The notes under the pieces: model-generated
The model's database searches: none
What the model saw: only the letters and a program-made list of their open reading frames with translations
What the model was told of the DNA's origin: nothing
Program-made: the position numbers and the translations under genes
Assembly: GCA_922989275.2 (NCBI GenBank)
Contig: OV277857.1
Coordinates: 44,741,083 to 44,805,082 of the forward strand
DNA: 64,000 nucleotides
Source of the DNA: Gari tellinella
Lineage: Eukaryota > Mollusca > Bivalvia > Cardiida > Psammobiidae
Reading direction: 5' to 3'
In this document: positions 54,968 to 64,000 of the stretch, one piece after another
Layout: each line of letters starts with the position of its first letter
Numbering within the stretch: position 1 is the first letter of the stretch

Positions 54968-55502
54968 TTAAAGCGACTCGCAACCGGATGGTGTACTTGT
55001 CAAAATAAAATAAAATACTCAAATAAAAGCAAATTTGTGGCATTATTTGGCTTCTGACATTAAAAAAATATGATCAGTCCAAAAAAAGTCTCAAGAATCG
55101 TCACCGAATCTTAGTTTTTTTAGATATATTCCATCGTTTTTCAATAGCGTCAGCTGACGGTTTTGCTGTTGTTGTTGCTTCTCTACACGGGCTCTGACAT
55201 AAACCGGAGCCGAATAATGTAGTATTAAGCGCTACCAGTGAAGTACGTTAATTCGCTACCATATATATAGAGAGCGTCCGTGGTCGAGGCGGTAAAGGCT
55301 TGTCCTCATTTTTCTTGTTTGTCTCCGCAATGGAGTGTCACGGGTTCGAATCCCACCAGAGCTTCTTTTTTTTTTTTTTAGGAAATGCATTTTTTAACAG
55401 AATTTATAATCTTAAACTAAATCTTACCCATTTATATAATCATTTGACATATATTTATAAATTACCATTTTTAATGCTAAATCCGGTTGCGAGCCTCTTT
55501 AA
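54968..55502 (+). mobile_element. TTAA element with tRNA-like module, copy 3 (full length)
   Basis: Ends TTAAAGCGACTCGCAACC and GGTTGCGAGCCTCTTTAA form 18-bp inverted repeats bordered by TTAA, as in piggyBac-like elements. It interrupts a B-type MITE between ..GATTGC and AGTAGAATGAAAG. The tRNA-like module lies at 55269-55379. Confidence 0.82.
55269..55379 (+). ncRNA. tRNA-derived Pol III module (Ser/Leu-type, degenerate)
   Basis: An A-box-like TGGTCGAGGCGGTAAAGG is followed by a long variable region, a perfect B-box GGTTCGAATCC (55343-55353), CCACCAGAG and a T12+ run that would end Pol III transcription. The A-box/B-box layout fits a class II (Ser/Leu) tRNA ancestor. The acceptor stem does not pair well and no anticodon stem is clear, so it is a tRNA-derived SINE-like promoter, not a functional tRNA. 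Confidence 0.6.
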
Positions 55503-55683
55503 AGTAGAATGAAAGTAAAGCAGAATGTGTATAAGGCGCATTCTGTTTTACTTTCAACCTGCTTTAAGTGGTCATCTATCTTATAATTAAATACTAGAAA
55601 AAGACTATGGTGTAAAGGGTTATATATAAGGCTTCCCATTGCAATATGAGCAAACTTAATTTATTGTAGCTTCAATATCTTAC

Positions 55684-55728
55684 CTTGAGAATTGCTTCAA
55701 ATTCATCCTCCATGTCCACTTCTGTTAT
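55684..55728 (-). CDS. Second exon of the minus-strand gene (15 codons)
   Basis: On the minus strand an AG acceptor (..GCATGCAG) at 55729-55730 is followed by 45 nt encoding ITEVDMEDEFEAILK and then GTAAGATATT, a strong donor. Both ends are phase 0, so it joins the 60.5-kb exon and the 16.1-kb exon without a frame break. Joined to the next exon it gives an amphipathic helix, FEAILKMLNSITNDL. This has the spacing F-x-x-I-L-x-x-L-N-x-I-T-x-D-L seen in the N-terminal talin-binding helix of RIAM and lamellipodin. The match is by eye, and other helical adaptors could give a similar pattern. The pyrimidine tract upstream of the acceptor is weak. Confidence 0.55.
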
Positions 55729-56111
55729 CTGCATGCAATTCCTATCTTAAATATCCAGCCATATACATTTAAGTCTTTGACCTAGCCTGACATACATGTA
55801 TGTTCTATTACAGACTGCTCATCAGACATTCATAATTTATGCCCCCAAAATATATACCATATTCTATGTCATTATCATTTAAATGATTTTATTACATTAA
55901 TCCAATTTCCGCTGCACAATATGTGTCAGTATTGTATTAGGCTGATAAGTTAAGTTTAACTTTATACACCTGTCAGTTCTCAACCCTGCACCATCTGGAG
56001 TTCTGTCTTACAAGTTTGATACGACACATGATATATTATAAAGTCTACTGTCTGGATTGAATTTCTGAACTCTTAAAAAACTTAATAACCCTTTTAAATG
56101 CAGCACACAAG

Positions 56112-56194
56112 TTCTTGCAGGCATTTGCAAACAGTTTGGATCCAGATCAGGCCCCACATTCGTGGGCCTGATCTGGACCCAAACTGTTTGTCAC
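56112..56194. repeat. GGATCC-core hairpin, GGCCCCACA tip
   Basis: CAAACAGTTTGGATCCAGAT..GGCCCACATTCGTGGGCC..ATCTGGACCCAAACTGTTTG. The same tip type recurs imperfectly at 49010-49067. Confidence 0.65.
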
Positions 56195-56319
56195 TCTGAT
56201 AATTTTTTTGAAAATAAGATTAAAGAATTTGAAAATTTAAGAAATCCAGCAGACAAAACAGACCTTAATCAGTGTTGGAAGAATTAAAGCTAGAAATGCA
56301 GCCAACTGGCTCAATACAT

Positions 56320-56550
56320 TTAACTCTTTGCATGCTGGGTAATTTTTTCGTCTGCAACAATTGTCGTCTTTTATAATGTTGTAAAATTAGACTTTTCAAA
56401 ATTTCTTCTCAAAATAGGGTCAGGGTGTCAAACAGTTTGGATCCTGATGAGACAGCCTGTTACGCAACATCTCATCAGGATCCAATTTTTACTGCATGCA
56501 AATGCAATTACTGTGTGACATATCCGCCGCTAGCATGCAAAAGAGTTCAA
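56320..56550 (+). mobile_element. Hairpin MITE, family A
   Basis: Left TTAACTCTTTGCATGCTGGG; tip TGTTACGCAACA; right end CTAGCATGCAAAAGAGTTCA. Confidence 0.8.
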
Positions 56551-56651
56551 GTCTACAATTTATCAAAACATGCATCTGAATGACAAGGCAAATGATTTGT
56601 TGACATTAAGCACAGTTTTAACCCTTTAAAGTAGAAAAAAATATTGTCTGC

Positions 56652-56865
56652 TTAACCCATTACTTAAATTGCTTGTAAGTTTTAAAGACAGGTGACCACC
56701 TAAAGCACATTCTGCTTTACTTTCAGCAATCTTTAAACTACTATCTGCAACGATAAAAGAATAATTCGTATATTGGACATTAATTACTGTAAAAACTGAA
56801 CTATTTTCTTCAGTGGATAATTAATTTAATGCGTAAAAAGGTATATCTATAGAGTAAAGGGTTAG
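56652..56865 (-). mobile_element. Family B copy with one arm
   Basis: CACCTAAAGCACATTCTGC: the left arm is deleted at the tip; the right arm and flank remain. Confidence 0.65.
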
Positions 56866-57249
56866 CTAATGATTTAGATTATCCACCATATATTCCATTA
56901 TTTAAAATCCATTGATCTCCATTCATATTTATAATCTCCTTGGATGCACTGGCAGGGTGTCATTTCTTGGAATTTCTAGTCTTGCACAATCGTTTCAAAG
57001 AAAACCATACTTTATTAGCTATTATAACATAACACTTGACATTTTAACTAGTCTAAGGCACACCTTAATCTTTCACACCTCCTTTGCCAGAAACTCAGTG
57101 AATAAAAAACAAGGTGTAAGAACTATTTATCTTACATGATTTCTGACCAAATTGCAACCCTTGGCAAGTCATTCAATAATTACAATACACCACTTATTAA
57201 TAACCGCTATAAACATGACTCATAAAAAAGTGTTCAAGATAGATATCAG
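56866..57249. other. Unassigned intron
   Basis: AT-rich, no repeat or coding signal noticed. Confidence 0.4.
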
Positions 57250-57393
57250 CTTCAAGCAAAATAAAAGTAAAGCAGAAAGCTCCCTATGGGAGCTTTCTGC
57301 TTTACTTTCATTTTGCTTTAATCAGTCACAGTACCTTAAATGCCGAAAACAAAGCTTTCTTTGGGTGGTCATGTTAGCAAAGTTTAACTGTAA
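57250..57393 (+). mobile_element. C-type hairpin with one recognisable TA end
   Basis: Hairpin AGAAAGCTCC-CTATG-GGAGCTTTCT; right end GCAAAGTTTAACTG-TA. The left terminus is not clear. Confidence 0.6.
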
Positions 57394-57925
57394 TTTTCGT
57401 ACATTCCAGACCATATTTAGAGCCAAGTCAGCAATTGCAAAATTGATTGCAATAGTTTCATTACAAGAACGGCATTTAATACCCAAAAAAACAATGTTGA
57501 CCCAGGCCAAGGTTATAAATAGCGGTCTGCAACAGCTACATAGCAATATCTATATCTCTTGCCAGGTTTACTAGCAAAGAGCAAAGACCCAGCGACCAAA
57601 ACACCGAAACAAAAACAAGAGAAACAAATCATGTTGACCCAGTCCAAGGTTATTAATCAGGGTCTGCATTGGGCTTATAATCTATAATACTATAAGTCCT
57701 ACCTGCGGTGGTCGTAATAAATGCCAATTTTACCAAGGTTAATAATGGAGCTTATGTCAATATGCAAATTACGTAAAGTTTGCGGTTGGGAACACACATT
57801 AAGAATTAACAGCCTAATAAATCAACTGATTTCTAACTGACTATGATTTCGTTAAACATAAGTGGTAAGACAGATTTTCTGCATTGTGTATTGTAAGTAT
57901 CAACATAACTAGTCATACACCTATC

Positions 57926-58178
57926 TTAACCCTTTCCCACATAGAAGCGATTTTTAGCGTATTTATTTTATTCCTCCGCTGAAGAAAATAGTTCCAGTTT
58001 ATACCTTCATGAACAATTACCATTACAAATATTTTTATATATCCTTGCAGATGGTAGTTTAAAGCAGGCTGAAAGTAAAGCAGAATGTGCCTTAAGGCAC
58101 ATTCTGCTTTACTTTCAACCTGCTTTAAGTGATCACCTGTCTTACATGTTATAAATAGTTTATTGGGTAAAGGGTTAA
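57926..58178 (+). mobile_element. Hairpin MITE, family B
   Basis: Tip GTGCCTTAAGGCAC, perfect; closely matches the 42.1-kb copy. Confidence 0.85.
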
Positions 58179-58284
58179 ATATTTGCACCATAATAGGTCA
58201 GGAAATAGTAAAATAATGATCAATGTTTAGAGATACAGATCATTAAATACCATCTTAATGTACATCAAAAGTAATATAGAAAGC

Positions 58285-58454
58285 AGGGCTCCAGATAATG
58301 GGGAGTATTTCAAAAACTAAAATCTTTTTTGCTAAATCAAACCCTATGGTGTCACACTACTCATTAGAATTGTCTCTTCACCATAGGATTTGATGCTGAA
58401 ATAAGTGAGAAAATGTTGAATTTGTTCAATTTACTCCCTCTTATCTGGAGCCCT
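58285..58454 (+). mobile_element. Family F copy with partly deleted palindrome
   Basis: Both termini intact, but CTCATTAGAATTGTCTCTTC passes straight to ACCATAGGATTTG: most of the second arm is gone. Confidence 0.8.
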
Positions 58455-59099
58455 GCAAAATGTTATGGAGCTTTCTGTATCATTTCTATCTAGTATTAAC
58501 CAGCCACAATAAAGACTTGATATTACAAATTCTTCCTGGATCACGCAGACAATATCAATTTTTTACAATTGCCTTTCTGTCAGGTACTCAGTAAATTATT
58601 TCCCCCATAGATAACAATTTACGATGGAGATACTGCTATGGGTGGGTTTTTTAATCCATCCTAATAATGTACAAATATGAACAATCATATACAGTCGAGT
58701 CTGTGTATAACTCAAACTTCCTTAAGTTAGATTGCCCATATTTCAAAGTTAAAACATCAATCAGACACATTTTAAATTTGAAATACGGGTTGTTTGACTT
58801 ATTTTTGAGAGCTCCATTATCAAATTCAAAATGAAGAAATACAAAAATGATATACATGTATAAGCTTGACTTAAGCAATTTCAGAGTAATTGAAATTTGA
58901 CTGTTTTTGGTTTCTAGCCAATCCTAAACGTTCAGGCCCATCAGTGGTTTCAATATTTACACTAAATGCCGTAAATCATCGCTGGAACTCCTTTTCCTCT
59001 CTATGCATACCTAAGAATGGTAATCATGGCTATCATGTAATGTAATATGGCTACTCTTATTTGACACTCATTTAAATGAGCCCTGCCATTATAAGAAAA

Positions 59100-59632
59100 C
59101 CAAAGCGGGTAATCAAAGATTTACGAAGCTCTCCTTCTGCAAGGAACATTTTTAATGCAAAACCTTAAGGTTGACCCTAGAGGTCAAGGTCACCAAACTG
59201 CAATGCATCATGGTCCACTCATTGAGGCGCATCAGCATATGAAGTTTCGTGACTGTAGCTGCAGTCGTTTGCTCAGAACAGACTTTAACGCAAAACCTTT
59301 ATGTTGACCCTAGAGGTCACGGTCAAGGTCACTAAATTATAGTATATCTTTGTCTACTCATTGAGGCTGACATTAGCATATGAAATTTCGTGACTGCAGC
59401 TGCAGTTGTTTGCTGACAGAACAGACTTTAACGCAAAATCTTAACGTTGACCCTAGAGGTCAAGGTCAAGATCACGAAACTCAGTGCATCTTCGGGTACT
59501 CATTGAGGCGCATCAGCATATGAATATTTGTGACTGAACGTGCAATCATTTGCTCAGTTAATGTGCTATCAAGTCCATACCCCAATGCTGGGGTATAGCA
59601 TAATTCCCCCTCACTACCTGGAGGTGAGCTAA
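59100..59632 (+). mobile_element. Tandem-core element, three 135-145-bp units
   Basis: Units carry GTTGACCCTAGAGGTCAAGG and TCATTGAGGCGCATCAGC; TGACCC begins near 59172, 59305 and 59449. The right end has a hairpin CATACCCCAATGCTGGGGTA and CTGGAGGTGAGCTAAT, like the pearl/HINE termini. The left end is not clear. Confidence 0.55.
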
Positions 59633-59782
59633 TCAGATTTATTGCATTGCAAACTGTGTTGATGCAGCATCTGGTCTGAGTCTACACTGCCTGACACCCA
59701 CCAGCATGGACCATAGTAGTTTGTAACTTAACTCTTTACCCTATAGGCTGTTTCTTAGAAGTTTTGAAGACAAGTGACCAGA

Positions 59783-60043
59783 CTTAACCTATTAATAACC
59801 CCATAGCCATTTTCTAGAATTGAACATACCTGTGACCACTTAAACAGGTTGAAAGTAAAGAAGAATGCACCATATGGCGTTTTCTGCTTTATTTTCATTC
59901 TGCTTTAAGCTACCATTGGCTAGGACATAGAAAATATTTCTTAAATATGGTACACATTCATAACTGTATAAAGTGAGACTATTTTCTTCAGTGGAGGAAT
60001 AAGTGAGGCATAAAAATGATGTAATTATTGGGTAGTGGGTTAA
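59783..60043 (-). mobile_element. Diverged family B copy
   Basis: Tip GCACCATATGGCGT; left terminus TTAACCTATTAATAACCCC has extra bases. Confidence 0.7.
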
Positions 60044-60191
60044 AACAGGTTAATCAATGAAAAAAATACCTTATTGATATTTCAATACCATTTGACCCAT
60101 GTGTGACCTTGACCTTCTGCACTTTGGCCTTACTATTAGTTAAGAAAGCTATACCTAACACGAGTCCCTTTCACCTATTGTTCAAAAATTG

Positions 60192-60221
60192 ACAGACAGA
60201 CAGGCAGGCAGGCAGGCAGGC

Positions 60222-60259
<38 letters not shown>
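60192..60259. repeat. (GACA)n / (GGCA)n microsatellite
   Basis: An uninterrupted tetranucleotide run with a GGCA block inside GACA repeats, about 68 bp. Confidence 0.95.
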
Positions 60260-60448
60260 TCTATACAACTGTGTTGCAGAAAAATTAAACACACTGAGTA
60301 CAATCTAATTGCAGAAAAACTTAATGTTGTATATATCATAATGTGTTAATGTTGTATATATCTTGAATCATAATTTCAATCCAAACAAAATGCAGGCACC
60401 CTACTGACGAAAGGATGATATCAAGTTTCATTATAATAGCTCATTTAC

Positions 60449-60550
60449 CTGTAAAATGAATGACAGATTATCCTCTGTAGATTCAGATGATTTCCGGGGC
60501 CGACAACAACAACTAAAATGCACTGGTAAGCGTTTTCTCCATTTCGACAT
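60449..60550 (-). CDS. First coding exon of a minus-strand gene (MRL/RIAM-lamellipodin-like, tentative)
   Basis: Read on the minus strand, ATG at 60550-60548 opens a 34-codon frame that starts MSKWRKRLPVHFSCC and ends with SFILQ at 60449, followed at once by GTAAATGAG, a good splice donor. The peptide is basic with a three-cysteine cluster (CCC at residues 14-16) near the start, which could be palmitoylated, and then a Ser/Glu-rich stretch. The exon ends in phase 0, matching the phase-0 starts of the two downstream exons at 55.7 and 16.1 kb. It is too short for a usual ORF screen. Upstream (60551-60730) is moderately CpG-containing non-repeat DNA that could hold the 5' UTR and promoter. Seen: start codon, frame, donor. 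Inferred: it is the gene's first coding exon. Confidence 0.6.
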
Positions 60551-60828
60551 GTCTGCCAATGTTCTCCACTTCCACAACCGTCAATGAAAAAATTTGTCCT
60601 CGTCATTTTAATTCAAGTGCTGTACATGCCATCTCGCGACTAGCTTTCATTCATTCATTTATTGCCGTCAAAACAAAGTGCACCTCAGTCAATAAAGGCT
60701 TGTAAAACATAAGGAACTAAAAATAAACACAACCACTGGCACACACCTCAAACAATTTGTCTCCTCCCATTCTATGCTTTTGTCAACCGCTACCACAAAA
60801 ACATTATTTTTGTCAATTTGTCATTATA

Positions 60829-61032
60829 CAGTAAAACCTCTCCATAACAATCACAAAATAATGTTAATTATTTGATGTTTCAGAAAGTTTGCTGCTTAAT
60901 GCAAAGTGAAAGTAAAACAGAAAGCTCCTAAAGGAGCTTTCTGTTTTACTTTCACATTGCTTTAAGCTGTCACCTGTATTTCATACAACCAATTAACCTT
61001 TGTTAATTGGTCGTAATAGAGAGGGTTTACTG
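60829..61032 (+). mobile_element. TA-flanked MITE with C-type hairpin
   Basis: Ends CAGTAAAACCTCTCCATAAC and AATAGAGAGGGTTTACTG with TA; hairpin GAAAGCTCC-TAAA-GGAGCTTTC. Confidence 0.85.
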
Positions 61033-61119
61033 TACGGTGAAACTTGAATTCAACATTTGCTCATTTAATAGATAATTTTTTTCTACATGTATTATGTAAG
61101 TCTCAATAGACAGGTGAAT

Positions 61120-61191
61120 ACTTAATGCAGGACGTAAGTAATGCAGAAAGCTCCTACAGGAGCTTTCTGCATTACTTATGTCCTGCATTAT
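61120..61191. repeat. C-type hairpin
   Basis: TAATGCAGGACGTAAGTAAT / ATTACTTATGTCCTGCATTA, tip AGCTCCTACAGGAGCT; almost perfect over 70 bp. Confidence 0.75.
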
Positions 61192-61367
61192 ACAATCACC
61201 TGTATTAAAGAATGTTATTGCAACATCTTTAAAATGGTTGCTCAATACAAGCACTGACTGTTAAATCACAAATGGTAGTTTAACATTTAAAATAGAAATC
61301 AATGAGTTATCTCTTTGTGCCTTAATGATGATTATACAATATGCATAGACACATACAAATTCTGTTT

Positions 61368-61583
61368 TTAACACTGTGCATGCTATGGGGCGAAACCTTG
61401 ATTACCTTTGCAAACAGTTTGAATCCAGATGAGACGCCGCTAAATGCGGCGTCTCATCAGGATCCAAACTGTTTGCCCCTCTTACATGCTATTTTGAAAA
61501 GAAATTTTGAAAATTCTATTTTTTAGAAGTGTAGCAGACAACATTTGTTGCATACAACAATATTGCTATATAGCGTTCAAATA
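61368..61583 (-). mobile_element. Hairpin MITE, family A
   Basis: Core CAAACAGTTTGAATCCAGAT with perfect stem GACGCCGC-TAAAT-GCGGCGTC; ends diverged. Confidence 0.7.
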
Positions 61584-62139
61584 GACTATAAATATCACTT
61601 ATTCCGCTGAATATTTTCTGCTTTAAAATAAATTTCTGTGAAAAAAATATCAAATTTAGTTTAGTATCTTGAACTAAATAAATATAGTTATGAGTGTTAA
61701 ACAACTTGAAGTCTGATCCAGCACAGAGTAACTTTGAATCTGATCTGTAACAAGACAACAAATATCTATCAAATTGTATAATCAACATGTCAGCAAAGTT
61801 AATTCTTTCTAGAAAAACTTCAATCTTCAGTTTTTGTTCATTTAAAATTTCAGAAAAAAGAGTTTGAAATATTAGTCATTCGCAGAGTACAATAGTTTTT
61901 CTGCTTCAAGAAATATCCATTGATCTAACTTTTTATTCAAGCAAGTAATTTCTCCTTTGTCACAGAGATATTGTAATCCAGAAATAAAAGTGAATTTCTC
62001 AGTCACTATTTCCAAAAGCAATTTAAGAATGCCACATGAATGAAATTCTCTGTCATGTTGACAAATTGTGAAATGCACGCATGTTGACACAGGAATACCA
62101 CAACTGCACAGTGCATAGAGCTGACGCAAACACAGTCAT
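61584..62139. other. Unassigned intergenic/upstream DNA
   Basis: A worn GTCTGATCCAGCACAGAG core near 61705-61745; nothing else recognised. Confidence 0.4.
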
Positions 62140-62345
62140 ACTTGTATTAAGATCCTCAAATTGTAGTCTGTAATAAGTATTGTCCTCTAATTTGTTTTGA
62201 AATTAGAATTTTTTCTAAAATTCCTTTTTAAAACAGTTAGCTAGAGTGTCATACAGTTTAGATCCTAATGAGAAGACAATTTACTTGGTGTCTCATCAGG
62301 ATCCAAACTGTTTGAAAATGGCACTATAAAGCATGCACTGAGTTA
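62140..62345 (+). mobile_element. Diverged family A copy
   Basis: ACAGTTTAGATCCTAATGAG / CTCATCAGGATCCAAACTGT hairpin with a poorly paired tip; right end GCATGCACTGAGTTAA. Confidence 0.6.
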
Positions 62346-62457
62346 ACCCATTACCCTATAGCCTGTTTCTAGTTTTGAGGTGATAACTTAAAGTAAGTTG
62401 AAAGAAAAGCAGAATATGCCTAAGGTGAATTTTGCTTTGCTTTAAGCCTGCTTTAAC
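62343..62457 (-). mobile_element. Truncated family B copy
   Basis: TTAACCCATTACCCTATAGC and a worn palindrome; cut where the next copy begins. Confidence 0.55.
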
Positions 62458-62703
62458 CCTTTCCCCCATAGAAGTGCCTTTTAGCGCATTCAGTTTATTC
62501 TTGCCCTGAAGAAAATAGTTCCAATTTATACATTCATAAATATGTATAATACAAAATATTTTCTATATTCTAGCAGATGATAGCTTAAAGCAGGCTGAAA
62601 GTAAAGCAGAATGCGCTTAAAGCGCATTCTGCTGTACTTTCAACCTGCTTTAAGTGGACACCTATATTCAATACTAGAGATATGCTATGTGGGAAAGGGT
62701 TAA
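62453..62703 (+). mobile_element. Hairpin MITE, family B
   Basis: Tip GCGCTTAAAGCGC (odd-length variant). It appears to be inserted into the preceding truncated copy: the 62.7-62.83-kb segment supplies that copy's missing right flank. Confidence 0.8.
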
Positions 62704-63357
62704 GCTATCATCTGCTTAAGGACATATAACATATTTTTTACAGTACATATTCATAATTGTAAAATTCAGTGGAGCCATTTTCTTCAGTGAAGATTTATAA
62801 ATTAAAGACATAAAAAGGCATATGTATGGGGTAATGGGCTCTTTCATTGATTATACAACCCACTAAAATTTGAAATCCATAACTTTTTGAACACTTTCAA
62901 AATTGTCACCTAAATTTGTTAGGTTGCTTAACAAAAATTCAGTAAATGAAAATTATAAGGCTATAGTCCATTTCAATTTGCTTGTGAAAATTTGAAACAC
63001 ATCTGAAGACTTTCTAAAACCACAAAGGCCTCAAACAGCGTAAGCCATATGACAAATAGGTTGCGGAAGTGTAAGTTTTAAACCTTTAAATGCTTGAAAT
63101 TTACATGGTAGACATTTACAATCCATTTGGATCTAGACCATACTCTGAGGAACCCTTAATTGTGTCTGATCAGAGACCCGACAGCTTCTTACTTAAACCC
63201 AAATATAAGGAAGCCCCTATTGTTGAATTCCAGCACATATGTTTTTCTGCAGATAACAAAATAATTATAAAGTGAGTTCAAAAAATAAAGATACCTATGT
63301 ACAGTCAATTTTACTTGAACTTTAAGAAGAAGAATTGATACTTCAGAAAGGTGCCTG

Positions 63358-63431
63358 TTTAATGAAGAACAAAAGTAATGCAGAAAGCTCCTTAAGGAGC
63401 TTTCTGTATTGTTTTTGTTCTGCACTAAACA
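63358..63431. repeat. C-type hairpin
   Basis: TTTAATGAAGAACAAAAGTA..GAAAGCTCCTTAAGGAGCTTTC..TTTTGTTCTGCACTAAA. Confidence 0.7.
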
Positions 63432-63730
63432 GCCACCTGTCATTGAAAAAACTCGATACATTTTCATTGCTCAAAGCATGCTGTGACTGTGCCACATGTA
63501 TTGAATGAGTAATTGCTGTGCATTTATTGCTTCTGCAAGTGACCACTTAACCCTTTGAACTCTCAATAAATGTCGTCTGCTGCAAATCTGTCATCTGCTG
63601 CAATTCTAAAATGTAATATTCCTACTTCATATAATATTGCTAGACTGCAATCTGAGTAGCAAACAGTTTGGAATCCGATCAAACCCCACGTTTGTGATCA
63701 AGATCCAAACTTGTTTCAGCATTCATAGGG

Positions 63731-63990
63731 TTAACCAATTACCACATTGCTTGTTTCTAGTTTTGAAGAAAGGTATAACCACTTAAAGCAGGTTGACAAT
63801 AAAGCAGAATGCGCCTTGAGGCGCATTCTGCTTTATTTTCAACCTGCTTTAAGCTACCATCTGCTAGGACATAGAAAATATTTCTTAGGATATGTGATCA
63901 TGACTGTATAAATTGGAACAATGTTTTTCAGCGGAAGTATAAATTATATATTAAATGCGCTAAAAGGCGTTTTTACAGGGAAAAGGATTA
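63731..63990 (-). mobile_element. Hairpin MITE, family B
   Basis: Tip GCGCCTTGAGGCGC; right end GAAAAGGATTA weak. Confidence 0.75.
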
Positions 63991-64000
63991 TGTGCATACT

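Larger units (their letters stand above)
54836..55622 (+). mobile_element. Family B MITE split by the full-length TTAA element
   Basis: Left half TTAACCCATTACCCCATAAG..GATTGC; right half resumes at AAGTAGAATGAAAGTAAAGC with tip GTGTATAAGGCGC and ends GTGTAAAGGGTTA. Confidence 0.8.

Noticed and set aside
57152..57574. 140-codon plus-strand frame
   Set aside because: It crosses the C-type hairpin at 57.25-57.39 kb and starts outside it, with no splice or domain support.
57716..57765. Possible minus-strand exon ending CACCGCAG before GTAGGAC
   Set aside because: The best acceptor gives a 48-nt exon, but in phase 0 it has a stop, so it cannot lie between the 60.5- and 55.7-kb coding exons; it could only be an untranslated or alternative exon.
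60192..60259. CRISPR-like short repeat array
   Set aside because: It is a plain tetranucleotide microsatellite without spacers; no CRISPR-like array exists in this window.

Overview
The window looks like intronic and intergenic DNA from an animal genome packed with repeats, most likely a bivalve mollusc. That assignment is an inference. It rests on AT-rich DNA with no compact gene order, three spliced-exon signatures in one phase spread over about 44.6 kb, several families of palindrome-centred MITEs, and tandem-repeat-core elements that resemble the pearl/HINE elements known from bivalves. No bacterial operon, rRNA cluster, CRISPR array or long intact ORF is present. The longest open frame (about 172 codons, minus strand, near 42.5-43.0 kb) is an accidental frame across a MITE.

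Genes. The best-supported gene runs on the minus strand. Its first coding exon (60449-60550) starts with ATG and ends at a GT donor. A 45-nt exon lies at 55684-55728 and a 116-nt exon at 15985-16100. All junctions are canonical AG/GT and the three exons share one open frame (34 + 15 + 38 codons), so most of the window is intron of this gene. The joined N-terminus carries a helix resembling the talin-binding helix of RIAM/lamellipodin (MRL) proteins; this identification is tentative. Weaker candidates are a plus-strand first exon at 1618-1686 behind a CRE/ETS/E2F-like promoter, two opposed first exons near 47.6-48.0 kb, and a cysteine-rich plus-strand ORF at 28438-28677.

Repeats. More than 60 hairpin-centred MITE copies are listed. 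I group them by termini. A: TTAAC..GCATGC ends. B: TTAACCCWTTACCCC ends. C: AGGAGCT hairpins, some with TA-CAGTAAAACCTC ends. D: TTAACYCTTTGAACCC ends. E: TTAACCCTTAGCC ends. F: AGGGCTCCAGATAAG ends. G: TA-CAGTGGAGAAT ends. H: AGTTGAGTCTGAG hairpins. Different terminal families share the same central palindrome: A, D, E and G use a CAAACAGTTTGGATCC-type core, while B and C use an AAAGCAGG..GAAAGTAAAGC core. Within a copy the two arms tend to match each other at positions where copies differ.

Larger elements. These include a 2.23-kb element with roughly 0.5-kb terminal inverted repeats and a 5-bp duplication (9254-11484); a 1.13-kb hAT-like element nested in a MITE (39705-40831); three long TA-flanked pogo/Tc1-mariner-like elements (20413-21583, 43405-44799, 52060-53172); three copies of a TTAA-flanked element carrying a tRNA-like Pol III module (13550-13888, 29550-30087, 54968-55502); and about six pearl/HINE-like elements with different tandem-repeat interiors, three of which share the same termini. 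Nesting gives relative ages: the TTAA and hAT-like elements are younger than the B-type MITEs they interrupt, and the 20.4-kb pogo-like element is younger than the tandem array it splits.
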